A stretch of DNA of 34,684 nt from Acholeplasmataceae bacterium (GCA_012837585.1 DUQW01000021.1:1-34684), one strand, 5' to 3'. Positions 1 through 8,700 are shown, numbered from the stretch's first letter. Notes: a model not told the origin generated them from the sequence alone. Numbers and translations: made by a program.

Positions 1-1613
1 GTTAATACTGCTGGATCTGTAGTTACACCGTCACCAGTAACTGTTACATCATGAGTAATTAAAGTAAACTTAGCAGTTAACTCCTTATCTCCTGTTGAAC
101 CTAAAGTAATTTCAGTAACTTTAGTTTCACCAATAAACCAACCATCAAAAGTGTGACCATCTTTTGATGCTGGTGCTAATGTAATAGTAGGTGTTTCAAT
201 TGTATATGTTTCAGGGTTACCTGTATGTGTTCCACCATTTAACACATAAGTAATGTTATATGTAATTGGTGTAAATGCTCCGTTAACCACTAGGTTTTCT
301 GCTGGCATTGTTTGAGGTAAACTTGATGGAGTCCACGCGAACGCGTATCCTTCTTTAACTAAACCAGCTTTAATTTGAATAGCTTCACCAAATTGAACTG
401 TTACTACGTCGTCTTCTAATCCTGCAACTTTATAAGTAATAGTGTAGTTATTTGGTGTATAAGCACCATTAATTACGATATTTTGTGCTGGAACAGTTTG
501 TGGAATTTGATCAACCCATGCAAATGAATGTCCAACTTTATCGGCTACTTGTGGTGCTACAATTTCAGAACCATAATCTAATGTTTGAACTACATCATCT
601 AATCCAGGAACTTTGAAAGTAACTGTGTATTGATTAATTTGATATTGTGCTTTAACAGTTAAATTTGATGTAATATAGTTAAATGGTTTATCCCAACCAG
701 TAAATGTATATCCAACACGTGTTGGATTAGCTGGAGCTGATGCTGCAGTCTTTTCATATACTTGTTGTTGAGTTAAAAGTGAGTCGTCATGGTCAACAAA
801 CTTAACAACATATGATGGAATTGGAGTTAGGATAGCGTGAATGTCAGTATTATCAATGATAATTAAACTTTGACGATCCCAACCCATGAAGTATTTACCA
901 TCAACTACTGGGTCTTCTGGTAATACAGCACTGTCTCCAAATTTAACATATTGTGGTGAACCATATAAAACTCCATCAACGAAGAATCTTACTTGATATC
1001 CACCTTGTTCGAATTTACCATAAACATCAATATCTTTAGTAATCGGTAAGCTAACATCAAATTCATGAGCGAAGTTTGGATCTAAGAACCACCCCATAAA
1101 ACGGTGGTCTTCTTTAAATGGTTTCATTGGTAATAATGCATTATCACCATCTAATACCATTTGAACTTCACCATATAAAACATCGTCAACAAAGAATCTA
1201 ACACGGTGACGTACTTCTTCAGGTGGAATTTGAGTATCCCCCTTGACGATTACTTCAAATGTCTTATATTGATAAAATCCTCTATTACCAATTTTCGCAG
1301 TTAAATAAACTACGACATCTTCATTCGAACGAGTAACTACAGCTTGTCCCTGAACAATCGCGATTGCATCTTCATTAGATGAAATCCATTGAATTGGAAC
1401 GCCTTCAATCGTTCTTGTTAATTGAAAATCTTTCGTTACACTTATCTTAGTATCACCATCTTCAAAAGTAATTTGAACTTGTTCATAAGCAAGTCTAACG
1501 TCTTCTTTATTAACTTGGCCAGTTTCAGTACAGCCAGTTAATAAAACAAAAAAGAGTCCTACTATAAAAAACAGAACTCCCAATCTAAATTTTCTAAATT
1601 TCGTCTGATTCAT
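1..1613 (-). CDS. Large cell-surface lipoprotein with degenerate Ig-like domain and InlB B-repeat (Listeria-Bacteroides/Flg_new-like) repeats; 3' end truncated by window
   Basis: Manual minus-strand translation from ATG at 1613: MNQTKFRKFRLGVLFFIVGLFFVLLTGCTETGQ (lipobox LLTGC), then Ig-like FQLTRTIEGVPIQWISSNEDAIAIV, then repeats such as VRFFVDDVLYGEVQ...FMGWFLDPNF, VRFFVDGVLYGSPQ...FMGWDRQ, YTVTFKVPGLDDVVQTLDYG, YTITYKVAGLEDDVVTVQFG; RBS GAGGAGG upstream. Absent from the ORF track because no stop lies in the window. Confidence 0.85.
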   Translation of the reverse strand, partial: MNQTKFRKFRLGVLFFIVGLFFVLLTGCTETGQVNKEDVRLAYEQVQITFEDGDTKISVTKDFQLTRTIEGVPIQWISSNEDAIAIVQGQAVVTRSNEDVVVYLTAKIGNRGFYQYKTFEVIVKGDTQIPPEEVRHRVRFFVDDVLYGEVQMVLDGDNALLPMKPFKEDHRFMGWFLDPNFAHEFDVSLPITKDIDVYGKFEQGGYQVRFFVDGVLYGSPQYVKFGDSAVLPEDPVVDGKYFMGWDRQSLIIIDNTDIHAILTPIPSYVVKFVDHDDSLLTQQQVYEKTAASAPANPTRVGYTFTGWDKPFNYITSNLTVKAQYQINQYTVTFKVPGLDDVVQTLDYGSEIVAPQVADKVGHSFAWVDQIPQTVPAQNIVINGAYTPNNYTITYKVAGLEDDVVTVQFGEAIQIKAGLVKEGYAFAWTPSSLPQTMPAENLVVNGAFTPITYNITYVLNGGTHTGNPETYTIETPTITLAPASKDGHTFDGWFIGETKVTEITLGSTGDKELTAKFTLITHDVTVTGDGVTTDPAVL

Positions 1614-1690
1614 ATTCTACCTCCTCGAGTTTATATGATTATCAAAAATAAAATATAATCTCTATTAAATAATATTTAATAGCCAAATCT

Positions 1691-1719
1691 ATGTTAACAT
1701 ATAATTTTATAAAATTCAA
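1691..1719 (-). promoter_or_regulatory. Putative sigma-A promoter of the lipoprotein gene (-35 TTGAAT, 17 bp, -10 TAACAT)
   Basis: Reverse complement: TTGAAT (1719-1714), 17-nt spacer, TAACAT (1696-1691). Confidence 0.4.
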
Positions 1720-1786
1720 TATGATTTTGGTTATTTACCAAATTATCACATTTATTTATCTTTAAATAAATGAATTTAAATAATAA

Positions 1787-1810
1787 AAAATGCGACAGTA
1801 GTCGCATTTT
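1787..1810 (-). terminator. Rho-independent terminator downstream of the rnf cluster
   Basis: AAAATGCGAC-AGTA-GTCGCATTTT: perfect 10-bp stem, T-rich on the minus strand, just after the rnfB stop at 1840. Confidence 0.8.
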
Positions 1811-1839
1811 CTATTGTTATTTAAAAATCATTTGAATTT

Positions 1840-2157
1840 TTAGATTTTTACGTCAATTAAAGTTCCGTCCTCATTTGGATGGTCCTTTAAATAAGCGATA
1901 ATAGGGTTATAGTTTTTATCAGGGTTACCTGGACGGCAACGTGATAAATTTTTAATTTCACCCTTAACTACTCCTTCAGCAAATGCGCGGCATCCTGGGA
2001 ATCCACAAGCCCCACAATTTACTCCCGGTAACATCGCTTCAATATCATCAATTCTTGTATCTTCTTTTACTTTTAAAAATTTATCAGCTAAGGTTAATGC
2101 TACTGCTAGTATTATACCCATTGCTGTTAATATGATAATAGGCCATAAAATATCCAT
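1840..2157 (-). CDS. rnfB: Minimal RnfB: N-terminal TM anchor plus single 4Fe-4S (PF04060-type) domain, no polyferredoxin C-terminus
   Basis: 105 aa; CGACGFPGC...NLSRC motif; terminal position in the rnf cluster. Confidence 0.75.
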   Translation of the reverse strand: MDILWPIIILTAMGIILAVALTLADKFLKVKEDTRIDDIEAMLPGVNCGACGFPGCRAFAEGVVKGEIKNLSRCRPGNPDKNYNPIIAYLKDHPNEDGTLIDVKI

Positions 2158-2345
2158 TATACAGTCACCTCTTCTTTTTTTCTTTCACATGTTTTCGATA
2201 AACAAGCACCGCAAGCTGCTTCTAAATGTGCAAACTCGCAACCCGCAGGAACTTTAGTTTTCTTATTTAGTATTGTTACTAGAATATAAATTCCAACAAA
2301 TGCTAAAACTAATGCTAGGATAATTACAATTTGAAGTAAATCCAT
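2157..2345 (-). CDS. Small Cys-rich single-TM protein within the rnf cluster (NqrM/FeoB-associated-like)
   Basis: 62 aa; TM helix followed by CEFAHLEAACGACLSKTC; overlaps rnfB by 1 nt, 1-nt gap to rnfA. Confidence 0.6.
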   Translation of the reverse strand: MDLLQIVIILALVLAFVGIYILVTILNKKTKVPAGCEFAHLEAACGACLSKTCERKKEEVTV

Positions 2346-2346
2346 C

Positions 2347-2919
2347 TTAGATTAACCCCTGTAACCCCATAAATGCAAATGCCATTAATCCTGCTGTAAT
2401 TAAAGCAATTGGTACACCTTGGAAAGCTTTAGGAACGTTTGCTCTTTCTAATCTTTCTCTAAATGCACTAAATAAGATCATTGCAATTGCATATCCGATT
2501 GCTGTACCTAATGTTGATGCAATAACATCAGTAAAGTTAGTATATTCTGTCGCTTTAATAGCTTGACCTAAAATAACACAGTTTGTAGTAATTAAAGGTA
2601 AGAAGATTCCTAATCCTTTATATAATCCAGGACTAGCTTTTTTAATAAACATTTCAATAATTTGAACTACTGAAGCAATTACTAAAATGAATGCGATTGT
2701 TTGAATGTAAGTAATACCAGCAGGTTTTAAAACAAACTCGTATAATGGCCATGTAACTAAAACTGATACTAGTAATACTACAAATACTGCTGCTGACATA
2801 CCAACAGCGTTTTTTGTTTTAGTAGAAACGCCTAAGAATGAACAAATTCCTAAGAACCCCATTAAAACAATATTATTAATTAACATTGAATCAACAAATA
2901 ACTTTAAAAAATCAATCAT
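2347..2919 (-). CDS. rnfA: Electron transport complex subunit RnfA
   Basis: 190 aa polytopic protein; NNIVLMGFLGICSFLGVS... and ITTNCVILGQA are typical of RnfA/NqrE. Confidence 0.92.
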   Translation of the reverse strand: MIDFLKLFVDSMLINNIVLMGFLGICSFLGVSTKTKNAVGMSAAVFVVLLVSVLVTWPLYEFVLKPAGITYIQTIAFILVIASVVQIIEMFIKKASPGLYKGLGIFLPLITTNCVILGQAIKATEYTNFTDVIASTLGTAIGYAIAMILFSAFRERLERANVPKAFQGVPIALITAGLMAFAFMGLQGLI

Positions 2920-3608
2920 TTCTTAGCACCTCTCTTATTTCCAATAAATACAATTAACGCCAATAATAATCCCATTACGATGAATGCTCCAGGAGCTGTC
3001 GTTAAAACACTAATAAAGTAATTAGGAACATTTGAATCTTCTGGATAAGGAATTAATGAAAACTCTGGAATGAAAGTAAATACTTTACCAATAACAATTG
3101 TGCCTGTACCAAAGAACTCTCTAATAATTCCGATAATTACAATTGCTAAACCAGAACCAAGTCCCATTCCAAGACCATCGAAAATTGACTTAACTACGCT
3201 ATTTTTACTAGCAAATGCTTCAGCTCTGCCAAGTATAATACAGTTAACTGTAATTAATGCGATAAATACTCCTAATGTTGAATATAATGCTGGTACAAAT
3301 GCTTGAACTAGCATTTGGATTACAGTAACTACTGTCGCAATTACGACAATGTATACTGGAATTCTAATTTCATTTGGAATGAATTTTCTAATAGCCGAAA
3401 TAATGATGTTAGTAATTGTTAGAATAATGATTACTAGAAGTGCCATTCCGAATGCACCTTCAAATGAAGTGGTTACCGCAAGTGCTGGACATAAACCTAA
3501 TAATGAAACGAAAATTTGGTTTTCTTTTAAAATCCCTTTTTTGAAAATTGCTCCTAATGAATCGGGATTTTCAACTTTAGCTTCTTTTATTTTCTTTTCT
3601 TTTCTCAT
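2916..3608 (-). CDS. rnfE: Electron transport complex subunit RnfE
   Basis: 230 aa; LLGLCPALAVTTSFEGAFGM, LITVNCIILGRAEAFASKN, APGAFIVMGLLLAL typical of RnfE/NqrD. Confidence 0.92.
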   Translation of the reverse strand: MRKEKKIKEAKVENPDSLGAIFKKGILKENQIFVSLLGLCPALAVTTSFEGAFGMALLVIIILTITNIIISAIRKFIPNEIRIPVYIVVIATVVTVIQMLVQAFVPALYSTLGVFIALITVNCIILGRAEAFASKNSVVKSIFDGLGMGLGSGLAIVIIGIIREFFGTGTIVIGKVFTFIPEFSLIPYPEDSNVPNYFISVLTTAPGAFIVMGLLLALIVFIGNKRGAKK

Positions 3609-5008
3609 GGTTTTTTCACCTCTACTTCAATTGCTAATAAGATAACTCCTACAGTGTTTGATGCTGTTTCGCTAGCTCCTGCATATAATGCTTTATTAGC
3701 GACAATTGTATTAGTAATATCAGTTGCGTTAGTTCCAATAAATGCATCTAAGAATGCTTCTACTTTATCTCTGTAGTTTCCTTTAGAGTGATTGTATTCT
3801 AAGATTTCAATACCAACGATAGTGAAATCTGATTTCATTACAACTTCAATCTTAACGTTACCATCTACCATACTGTATCCAGTATCAAATGAGTGTTGTT
3901 TATTACCAACAAAACTAAATCCTTTAACAACTCCGTCTACTGTATAAACATATTTTTCAAGTATTGTATCAGTTGGAGTAAATGTTTCATCTTTAGTCTT
4001 AACGTATTCACCACCAAATGCTTTATATAATGGATCAGTTTCTTTATGTGAATCTCTAACTGCTAATAAAATTTGGTTAACTGCATCTTTTAATGCTTGA
4101 TCTAAATCAGAAGTTACTTCTGAAATAGTTGTCTTGACATCTTTAATTTGAGTATCATTAAATGATTTTAGATATGCTTCTACATTTTCTTTTTGATCTT
4201 CAGATCCGATTTCTTCAACTTTAGATACCCTAATTAATCCGTTTAAATCAATAAATACTTTAACTTTAGTTGTTCCTGATTTAGCTACGTATGAATAACC
4301 ATTAGCTTTAGTACCTTCTAAGTTATTTCTTTCTAATACGATTTCGTTTGCTGTAAAATCTGGATCTAATGCTTCAGTGATTTCACCAAAGATTAAATCA
4401 ACTGGATCTAATACAATTTCTTTTAATTCAACTATTTTTTCAATAATTGATTTATTAGCTTTATAACCTGCAACAACTTCGCTAATAATTGATTTAAGTG
4501 CTTTTTCTGAAATAGTTGCCCCAGTTGAGTTTTCAGATTCATATTCAAGTGGTACATTTTTATATTCTGTTTCATATTCTCTTAAAGCAACACCACCATA
4601 ACTTGGTGTTTCTTTATATTCAACTGCTTTAATTGATTCTATTAAATCACCGCGGTTAATCGCAACAGCGATTTCCATTTCACCGCCGTAACCATTAGCT
4701 CTACCTAATGCAAGTAATCCTAAATATTCTTTATTTTCATTAAATGCGAATATATAGTCAGCTAACTTTTCTTCTTCGGCGCTTGTTAGTGATTCTGCGC
4801 CTTGTTTCTTGTAGTCATTTGGAATGTCAGCGGCACGGAAGAAATTATCTCCTTCAACATATACTGACTCGCCAATTTGAATAATTTTTTTATCTCTATT
4901 TCGCTTAATAATTGGTGCTGTAACAAAATGTGTTAGTCCAATTAATAATCCCATTAATAATGCTGTAAGGGATAATACTAAGACATTTTTTAACATTTGT
5001 TTTTTCAT
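3605..5008 (-). CDS. rnfG: RnfG-like protein, expanded, with apparent repeats of the FMN-binding domain
   Basis: 467 aa; N-terminal TM; ENSTGATIS flavinylation-type motif at aa ~161-165; two further related-looking segments towards the C-terminus. Confidence 0.85.
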   Translation of the reverse strand: MKKQMLKNVLVLSLTALLMGLLIGLTHFVTAPIIKRNRDKKIIQIGESVYVEGDNFFRAADIPNDYKKQGAESLTSAEEEKLADYIFAFNENKEYLGLLALGRANGYGGEMEIAVAINRGDLIESIKAVEYKETPSYGGVALREYETEYKNVPLEYESENSTGATISEKALKSIISEVVAGYKANKSIIEKIVELKEIVLDPVDLIFGEITEALDPDFTANEIVLERNNLEGTKANGYSYVAKSGTTKVKVFIDLNGLIRVSKVEEIGSEDQKENVEAYLKSFNDTQIKDVKTTISEVTSDLDQALKDAVNQILLAVRDSHKETDPLYKAFGGEYVKTKDETFTPTDTILEKYVYTVDGVVKGFSFVGNKQHSFDTGYSMVDGNVKIEVVMKSDFTIVGIEILEYNHSKGNYRDKVEAFLDAFIGTNATDITNTIVANKALYAGASETASNTVGVILLAIEVEVKKP

Positions 5009-6093
5009 TAGAATGTACCTCCTTGACCGAAGAAGATAATTAAAATCATAATAATCATCGTTACACCGTAAGTAACAATAAATTGCCAGTTGATGCGATT
5101 TCTAAAGATTTTAATTCTATCAAAAAGCGGAACAAACATATTAGCAAATAAAATACCGAATACTACACCTTCAGGCATTGATCCAAAAAATCTATTTAAC
5201 ATTGTTACTATTGCGATTATTAATCCGTATAACATCTTAGTTGTTGTATGAAGTGGAGATGATACTGGGTCAGTTGCCATAAACACAGCCCCAAACATTA
5301 AACCTCCAGATAATAAATGGAATAATCCAAATTGGAAAGTATTTACTTGTAATCCAGCTCCTGCTACTAAAGCGAAAATGAAACTTGGAACTAATACTGA
5401 TAGCATAATTTTCCAATCAGCAGCTCTTCTAGCAACTAAATAAATCGCTCCAATTAAAATTGCTATTTTACTAATTTCACCCATTGGGCCAGGAACGCAT
5501 CCAACAAATAACTCCCATATTTCATAACTTTGAAGAACTTCGCCAAATGATGCTTTTCTTACATAAGCTAATGGAGTTGTTCCTGCAATAGCATCTAATC
5601 CTGGATAAGCTCCTACGAAAAATGATCCAAAGGCTAAAGAAACAAAGACTCTACCTACTGCTGCAGGGTTGAAGATATTGTGTCCAGTTCCACCATACAC
5701 CATTTTTCCAATTGCAATCCCGAAGATTGCACCCATAATAATTACATAAAAACTAATACCTGCTGGTAAAGTTAGTGCAAATATTAATCCGGTTAATGCT
5801 GAAGTTAAGATGTTTAATGAGTTAAATTCTTTATATCTAGATAAAAATCTTTTGAATTTACCTTCAACTTTTCTATCTTCTTTTTGTGATAGTGGGAAGA
5901 TTATTGCTTCTGTTAGAATTGCTACTAGTACACTAGTAAAGATTCTACAAAATGAAGCAAATCCCCATCTATATACAGAAAATAAAACAACTGGTATTAA
6001 AGCAATCAAAACATCTAACATTATTCTTTTTGAGTCCCATTTTTTATTAATAAATGGACTTTGAGATCTAACAAGTTTTACATCTTTTTGCAT
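5008..6093 (-). CDS. rnfD: Electron transport complex subunit RnfD
   Basis: 361 aa; GGTGHNIFNPAAVGRVF, DAIAGTTPL, MATDPVSSPLH typical of RnfD/NqrB. Confidence 0.92.
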   Translation of the reverse strand: MQKDVKLVRSQSPFINKKWDSKRIMLDVLIALIPVVLFSVYRWGFASFCRIFTSVLVAILTEAIIFPLSQKEDRKVEGKFKRFLSRYKEFNSLNILTSALTGLIFALTLPAGISFYVIIMGAIFGIAIGKMVYGGTGHNIFNPAAVGRVFVSLAFGSFFVGAYPGLDAIAGTTPLAYVRKASFGEVLQSYEIWELFVGCVPGPMGEISKIAILIGAIYLVARRAADWKIMLSVLVPSFIFALVAGAGLQVNTFQFGLFHLLSGGLMFGAVFMATDPVSSPLHTTTKMLYGLIIAIVTMLNRFFGSMPEGVVFGILFANMFVPLFDRIKIFRNRINWQFIVTYGVTMIIMILIIFFGQGGTF

Positions 6094-6101
6094 AATATCA
6101 C

Positions 6102-7397
6102 CTACTTAATTGTCCTTTTTGCTTTTTTAATTTCTTCTGTTAGAGGTATCTTAGATGGACAAATATATGAACACAATCCACATTCGATACACTGATTAAC
6201 ATTTAGAGTAAGCAATTCTTCTTTATCTCTTTTACGTTGTGCTCTCATGATTAGAACAGGGTCTAATCCTGTTGGACAACGTTCAATACAATTAGAACAC
6301 ATAATACATGGATCTTCTTTTACAACTTCCTCATTAAAAACTAGTAAGCTTGTTGTTGTATCAGTAATAACGATATCATCGTTAGTAGTATTAGTACCCA
6401 TCATTGGCCCACCTAAAACTAATACTTTAGGAATTTCTGGATTTAAATATCCACCAGCTCTTTGGATTAATTCACGAACTGGAGTTCCTAGTCTAATTTT
6501 AAATGTCATGTTTTTAATTCCGTCACCAGCAATAGTGAAAAATCTATGTAATAATGGTCTGCCATACTTAACCGCTTCATAGAATGATCCTAAGGTAGTT
6601 GAGTTAAAGTTTAAAACACCTGATTTAGCCATAATAGTTCCTTGAGGAACTTTAATTCCAGTTGCTAATTTAACAGTTAAGATTTCCCATCCCGCTGGAT
6701 AGAAATCTTTAATTTTAGCAATTCTAATGTTTAACTCTGGAAACTTTTTAAGCTCTTCTTCCATTTTTAGAATTAAAGCCTTATGCTTTCTTTTAATTGC
6801 GATAACCCCTTCAGGAGCGTTAACAGCTTGCATAACATAACTTAATCCTAAGATTACTTTTTCTGGATATTCATCCATAAATTTGTAATCGCTAATTAAA
6901 TATGGTTCACACTCAGCACCATTAGCCACTACCACTTTAATTTCTTCGGTTGTATCAAGTTTGATATAAGAAGGGAATGCTGCCCCACCTAATCCAACTA
7001 ATCCTGCATCATGTGCGATACTTACGAAATCCTTATGAGTAAGTTTTTTGATTTCTTCATCGGTTCTTTCAAAATCTGCATCATACTCTTCATACTTGAA
7101 GTCGTTTTGAACTACCATACAGTCAACTAATCTTCCGCTTTGATCAACTTTTTTTTCGTTTTTCAAAACGACACCACTGACAGTTGCATGTACCTCTTGG
7201 TCAAAAAACGATCCTTCTCTAACTCCAATTAATTGTCCAACTAGAACGCGGTCTCCTACTTCTACACATGGTCTACCTACTGGACAACGTCCACTAGTTA
7301 CCGGATAGTATAGTTTTTCAGGTTCACATACTGCTTCTGTTGGTAACTCAATTAATTTTGTTTTGTTGTCTACAATTTTCGTCTTAACTAATTGCAT
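6102..7397 (-). CDS. rnfC: Electron transport complex subunit RnfC
   Basis: 431 aa; GLGGAAFPSYIKL, VVANGAECEPYL, two ferredoxin motifs CIMCSNCIERCP and CIECGLCSYICP. Confidence 0.9.
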   Translation of the reverse strand: MQLVKTKIVDNKTKLIELPTEAVCEPEKLYYPVTSGRCPVGRPCVEVGDRVLVGQLIGVREGSFFDQEVHATVSGVVLKNEKKVDQSGRLVDCMVVQNDFKYEEYDADFERTDEEIKKLTHKDFVSIAHDAGLVGLGGAAFPSYIKLDTTEEIKVVVANGAECEPYLISDYKFMDEYPEKVILGLSYVMQAVNAPEGVIAIKRKHKALILKMEEELKKFPELNIRIAKIKDFYPAGWEILTVKLATGIKVPQGTIMAKSGVLNFNSTTLGSFYEAVKYGRPLLHRFFTIAGDGIKNMTFKIRLGTPVRELIQRAGGYLNPEIPKVLVLGGPMMGTNTTNDDIVITDTTTSLLVFNEEVVKEDPCIMCSNCIERCPTGLDPVLIMRAQRKRDKEELLTLNVNQCIECGLCSYICPSKIPLTEEIKKAKRTIK

Positions 7398-7403
7398 TAA
7401 TAA

Positions 7404-8642
7404 CTACCTCTTTTCATATAACGGATATTTTTTTAAAAGTTGTAAGACTTCTTTTTTAATTAATGATAACTCATTTTGATTATCTTTATTTTTTAACGCT
7501 CTATCAATTAGATGAGCGATTAATATCATATCTTTTTCTTTTAATCCCCTTGTTGTCATTGCTGGAGTTCCTAGTCTAATACCACTACCATATTTTGGTC
7601 TTTGCGGGTCAAATGGAACACCATTTTTATTACAAGTGATATTCACAGTATCAAGTAGTGTTTCAGCATCTAAACCAGTGATGCCTAGTGTTTTATAAAC
7701 ATCAACCATAAATAAATGATTATCTGTTCCTCCACTAACTACTTTATATCCAAGTTTAATAAATTCTTCTGACATAGCTTTAGCATTTTTAATAACTTGT
7801 TGTTGGTATTCTTTAAACTCTGGTTCTAAAGCTTCACCGAATGCAACAGCTTTAGCTGCAATCACATGCATTAGTGGTCCACCTTGATGTCCTGGGAATA
7901 CCGCTTTATCAATTTTCTTAGCAATCTCTAGATCATTTGATAAAATAATTCCGCCTCTTGGACCACGAAGTGTTTTATGAGTGGTTGATGTTACTACATG
8001 GGCATATGGGATTGGTGATGGATGTAATCCAGCAGCAACAAGCCCAGCGATATGCGCCATATCAACTAGTAAGTATGCTCCAACTTCATCAGCAATTTCT
8101 CTAAACTTTTTAAAATCAATTATTTTTGAATATGCACTTGCTCCAGCGACTATTAATTGTGGTTTTTCCGCTTTTGCAATTTTTAATACTTCATCATAAT
8201 CGATTAATTCAGTTTCTTTATCAACACCGTAAGTAACACCTTTGTAATAATGTCCTGAAGATGAAATTTTATACCCATGAGTTAAATGCCCTCCAGCATT
8301 TAAATCCATTCCTAAAATTTTATCTCCCGGATTTAATAGTGCTAAATACACCGAAGCATTAGCTTGAGAACCTGAATGCGGTTGAACGTTAGCATAGTTA
8401 CAACCAAATAGTTTTTTTAATCTTTCGATTGCTTCAATTTCCACAATATCAACAAACTCACAGCCACCATAATATCTCTTATTTGGATATCCTTCAGCAT
8501 ACTTGTTTGTTAGAATTGAGCCTTGAGCCTTTAAAACATCACTTGATACAAAGTTTTCACTTGCAATTAACTCAATATGTTCTTCTTGTCTTTTAGCTTC
8601 TTTTTCAATTGTGTCAAAAATTATCTGATTAATTTTCGTCAT
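7404..8642 (-). CDS. glyA: Serine hydroxymethyltransferase
   Basis: 412 aa; [27 protein letters not shown]-lysine motif. Confidence 0.97.
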   Translation of the reverse strand: MTKINQIIFDTIEKEAKRQEEHIELIASENFVSSDVLKAQGSILTNKYAEGYPNKRYYGGCEFVDIVEIEAIERLKKLFGCNYANVQPHSGSQANASVYLALLNPGDKILGMDLNAGGHLTHGYKISSSGHYYKGVTYGVDKETELIDYDEVLKIAKAEKPQLIVAGASAYSKIIDFKKFREIADEVGAYLLVDMAHIAGLVAAGLHPSPIPYAHVVTSTTHKTLRGPRGGIILSNDLEIAKKIDKAVFPGHQGGPLMHVIAAKAVAFGEALEPEFKEYQQQVIKNAKAMSEEFIKLGYKVVSGGTDNHLFMVDVYKTLGITGLDAETLLDTVNITCNKNGVPFDPQRPKYGSGIRLGTPAMTTRGLKEKDMILIAHLIDRALKNKDNQNELSLIKKEVLQLLKKYPLYEKR

Positions 8643-8680
8643 ATTTTACAAAACACTCCTTTTATAATACAAAGATAATT

Positions 8681-8700
8681 ATATCATAAGATTATGATAT
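8681..8700. promoter_or_regulatory. Perfect inverted repeat in the glyA promoter region (possible operator)
   Basis: ATATCATAA-GA-TTATGATAT, 9-bp arms with 2-nt centre; overlaps a TATAAT-like -10 on the minus strand. Confidence 0.35.

Noticed and set aside
3070-3645. Plus-strand ORFs 3070-3306 and 3349-3645
   Set aside because: Antisense to well-supported rnfE; low-information hydrophobic translation, no RBS or family signature.
5810-6582. Plus-strand ORFs 5810-6064 and 6247-6582
   Set aside because: Shadow ORFs antisense to rnfD and rnfC.
7981-8199. Plus-strand ORF inside glyA
   Set aside because: Shadow ORF antisense to a conserved glyA.
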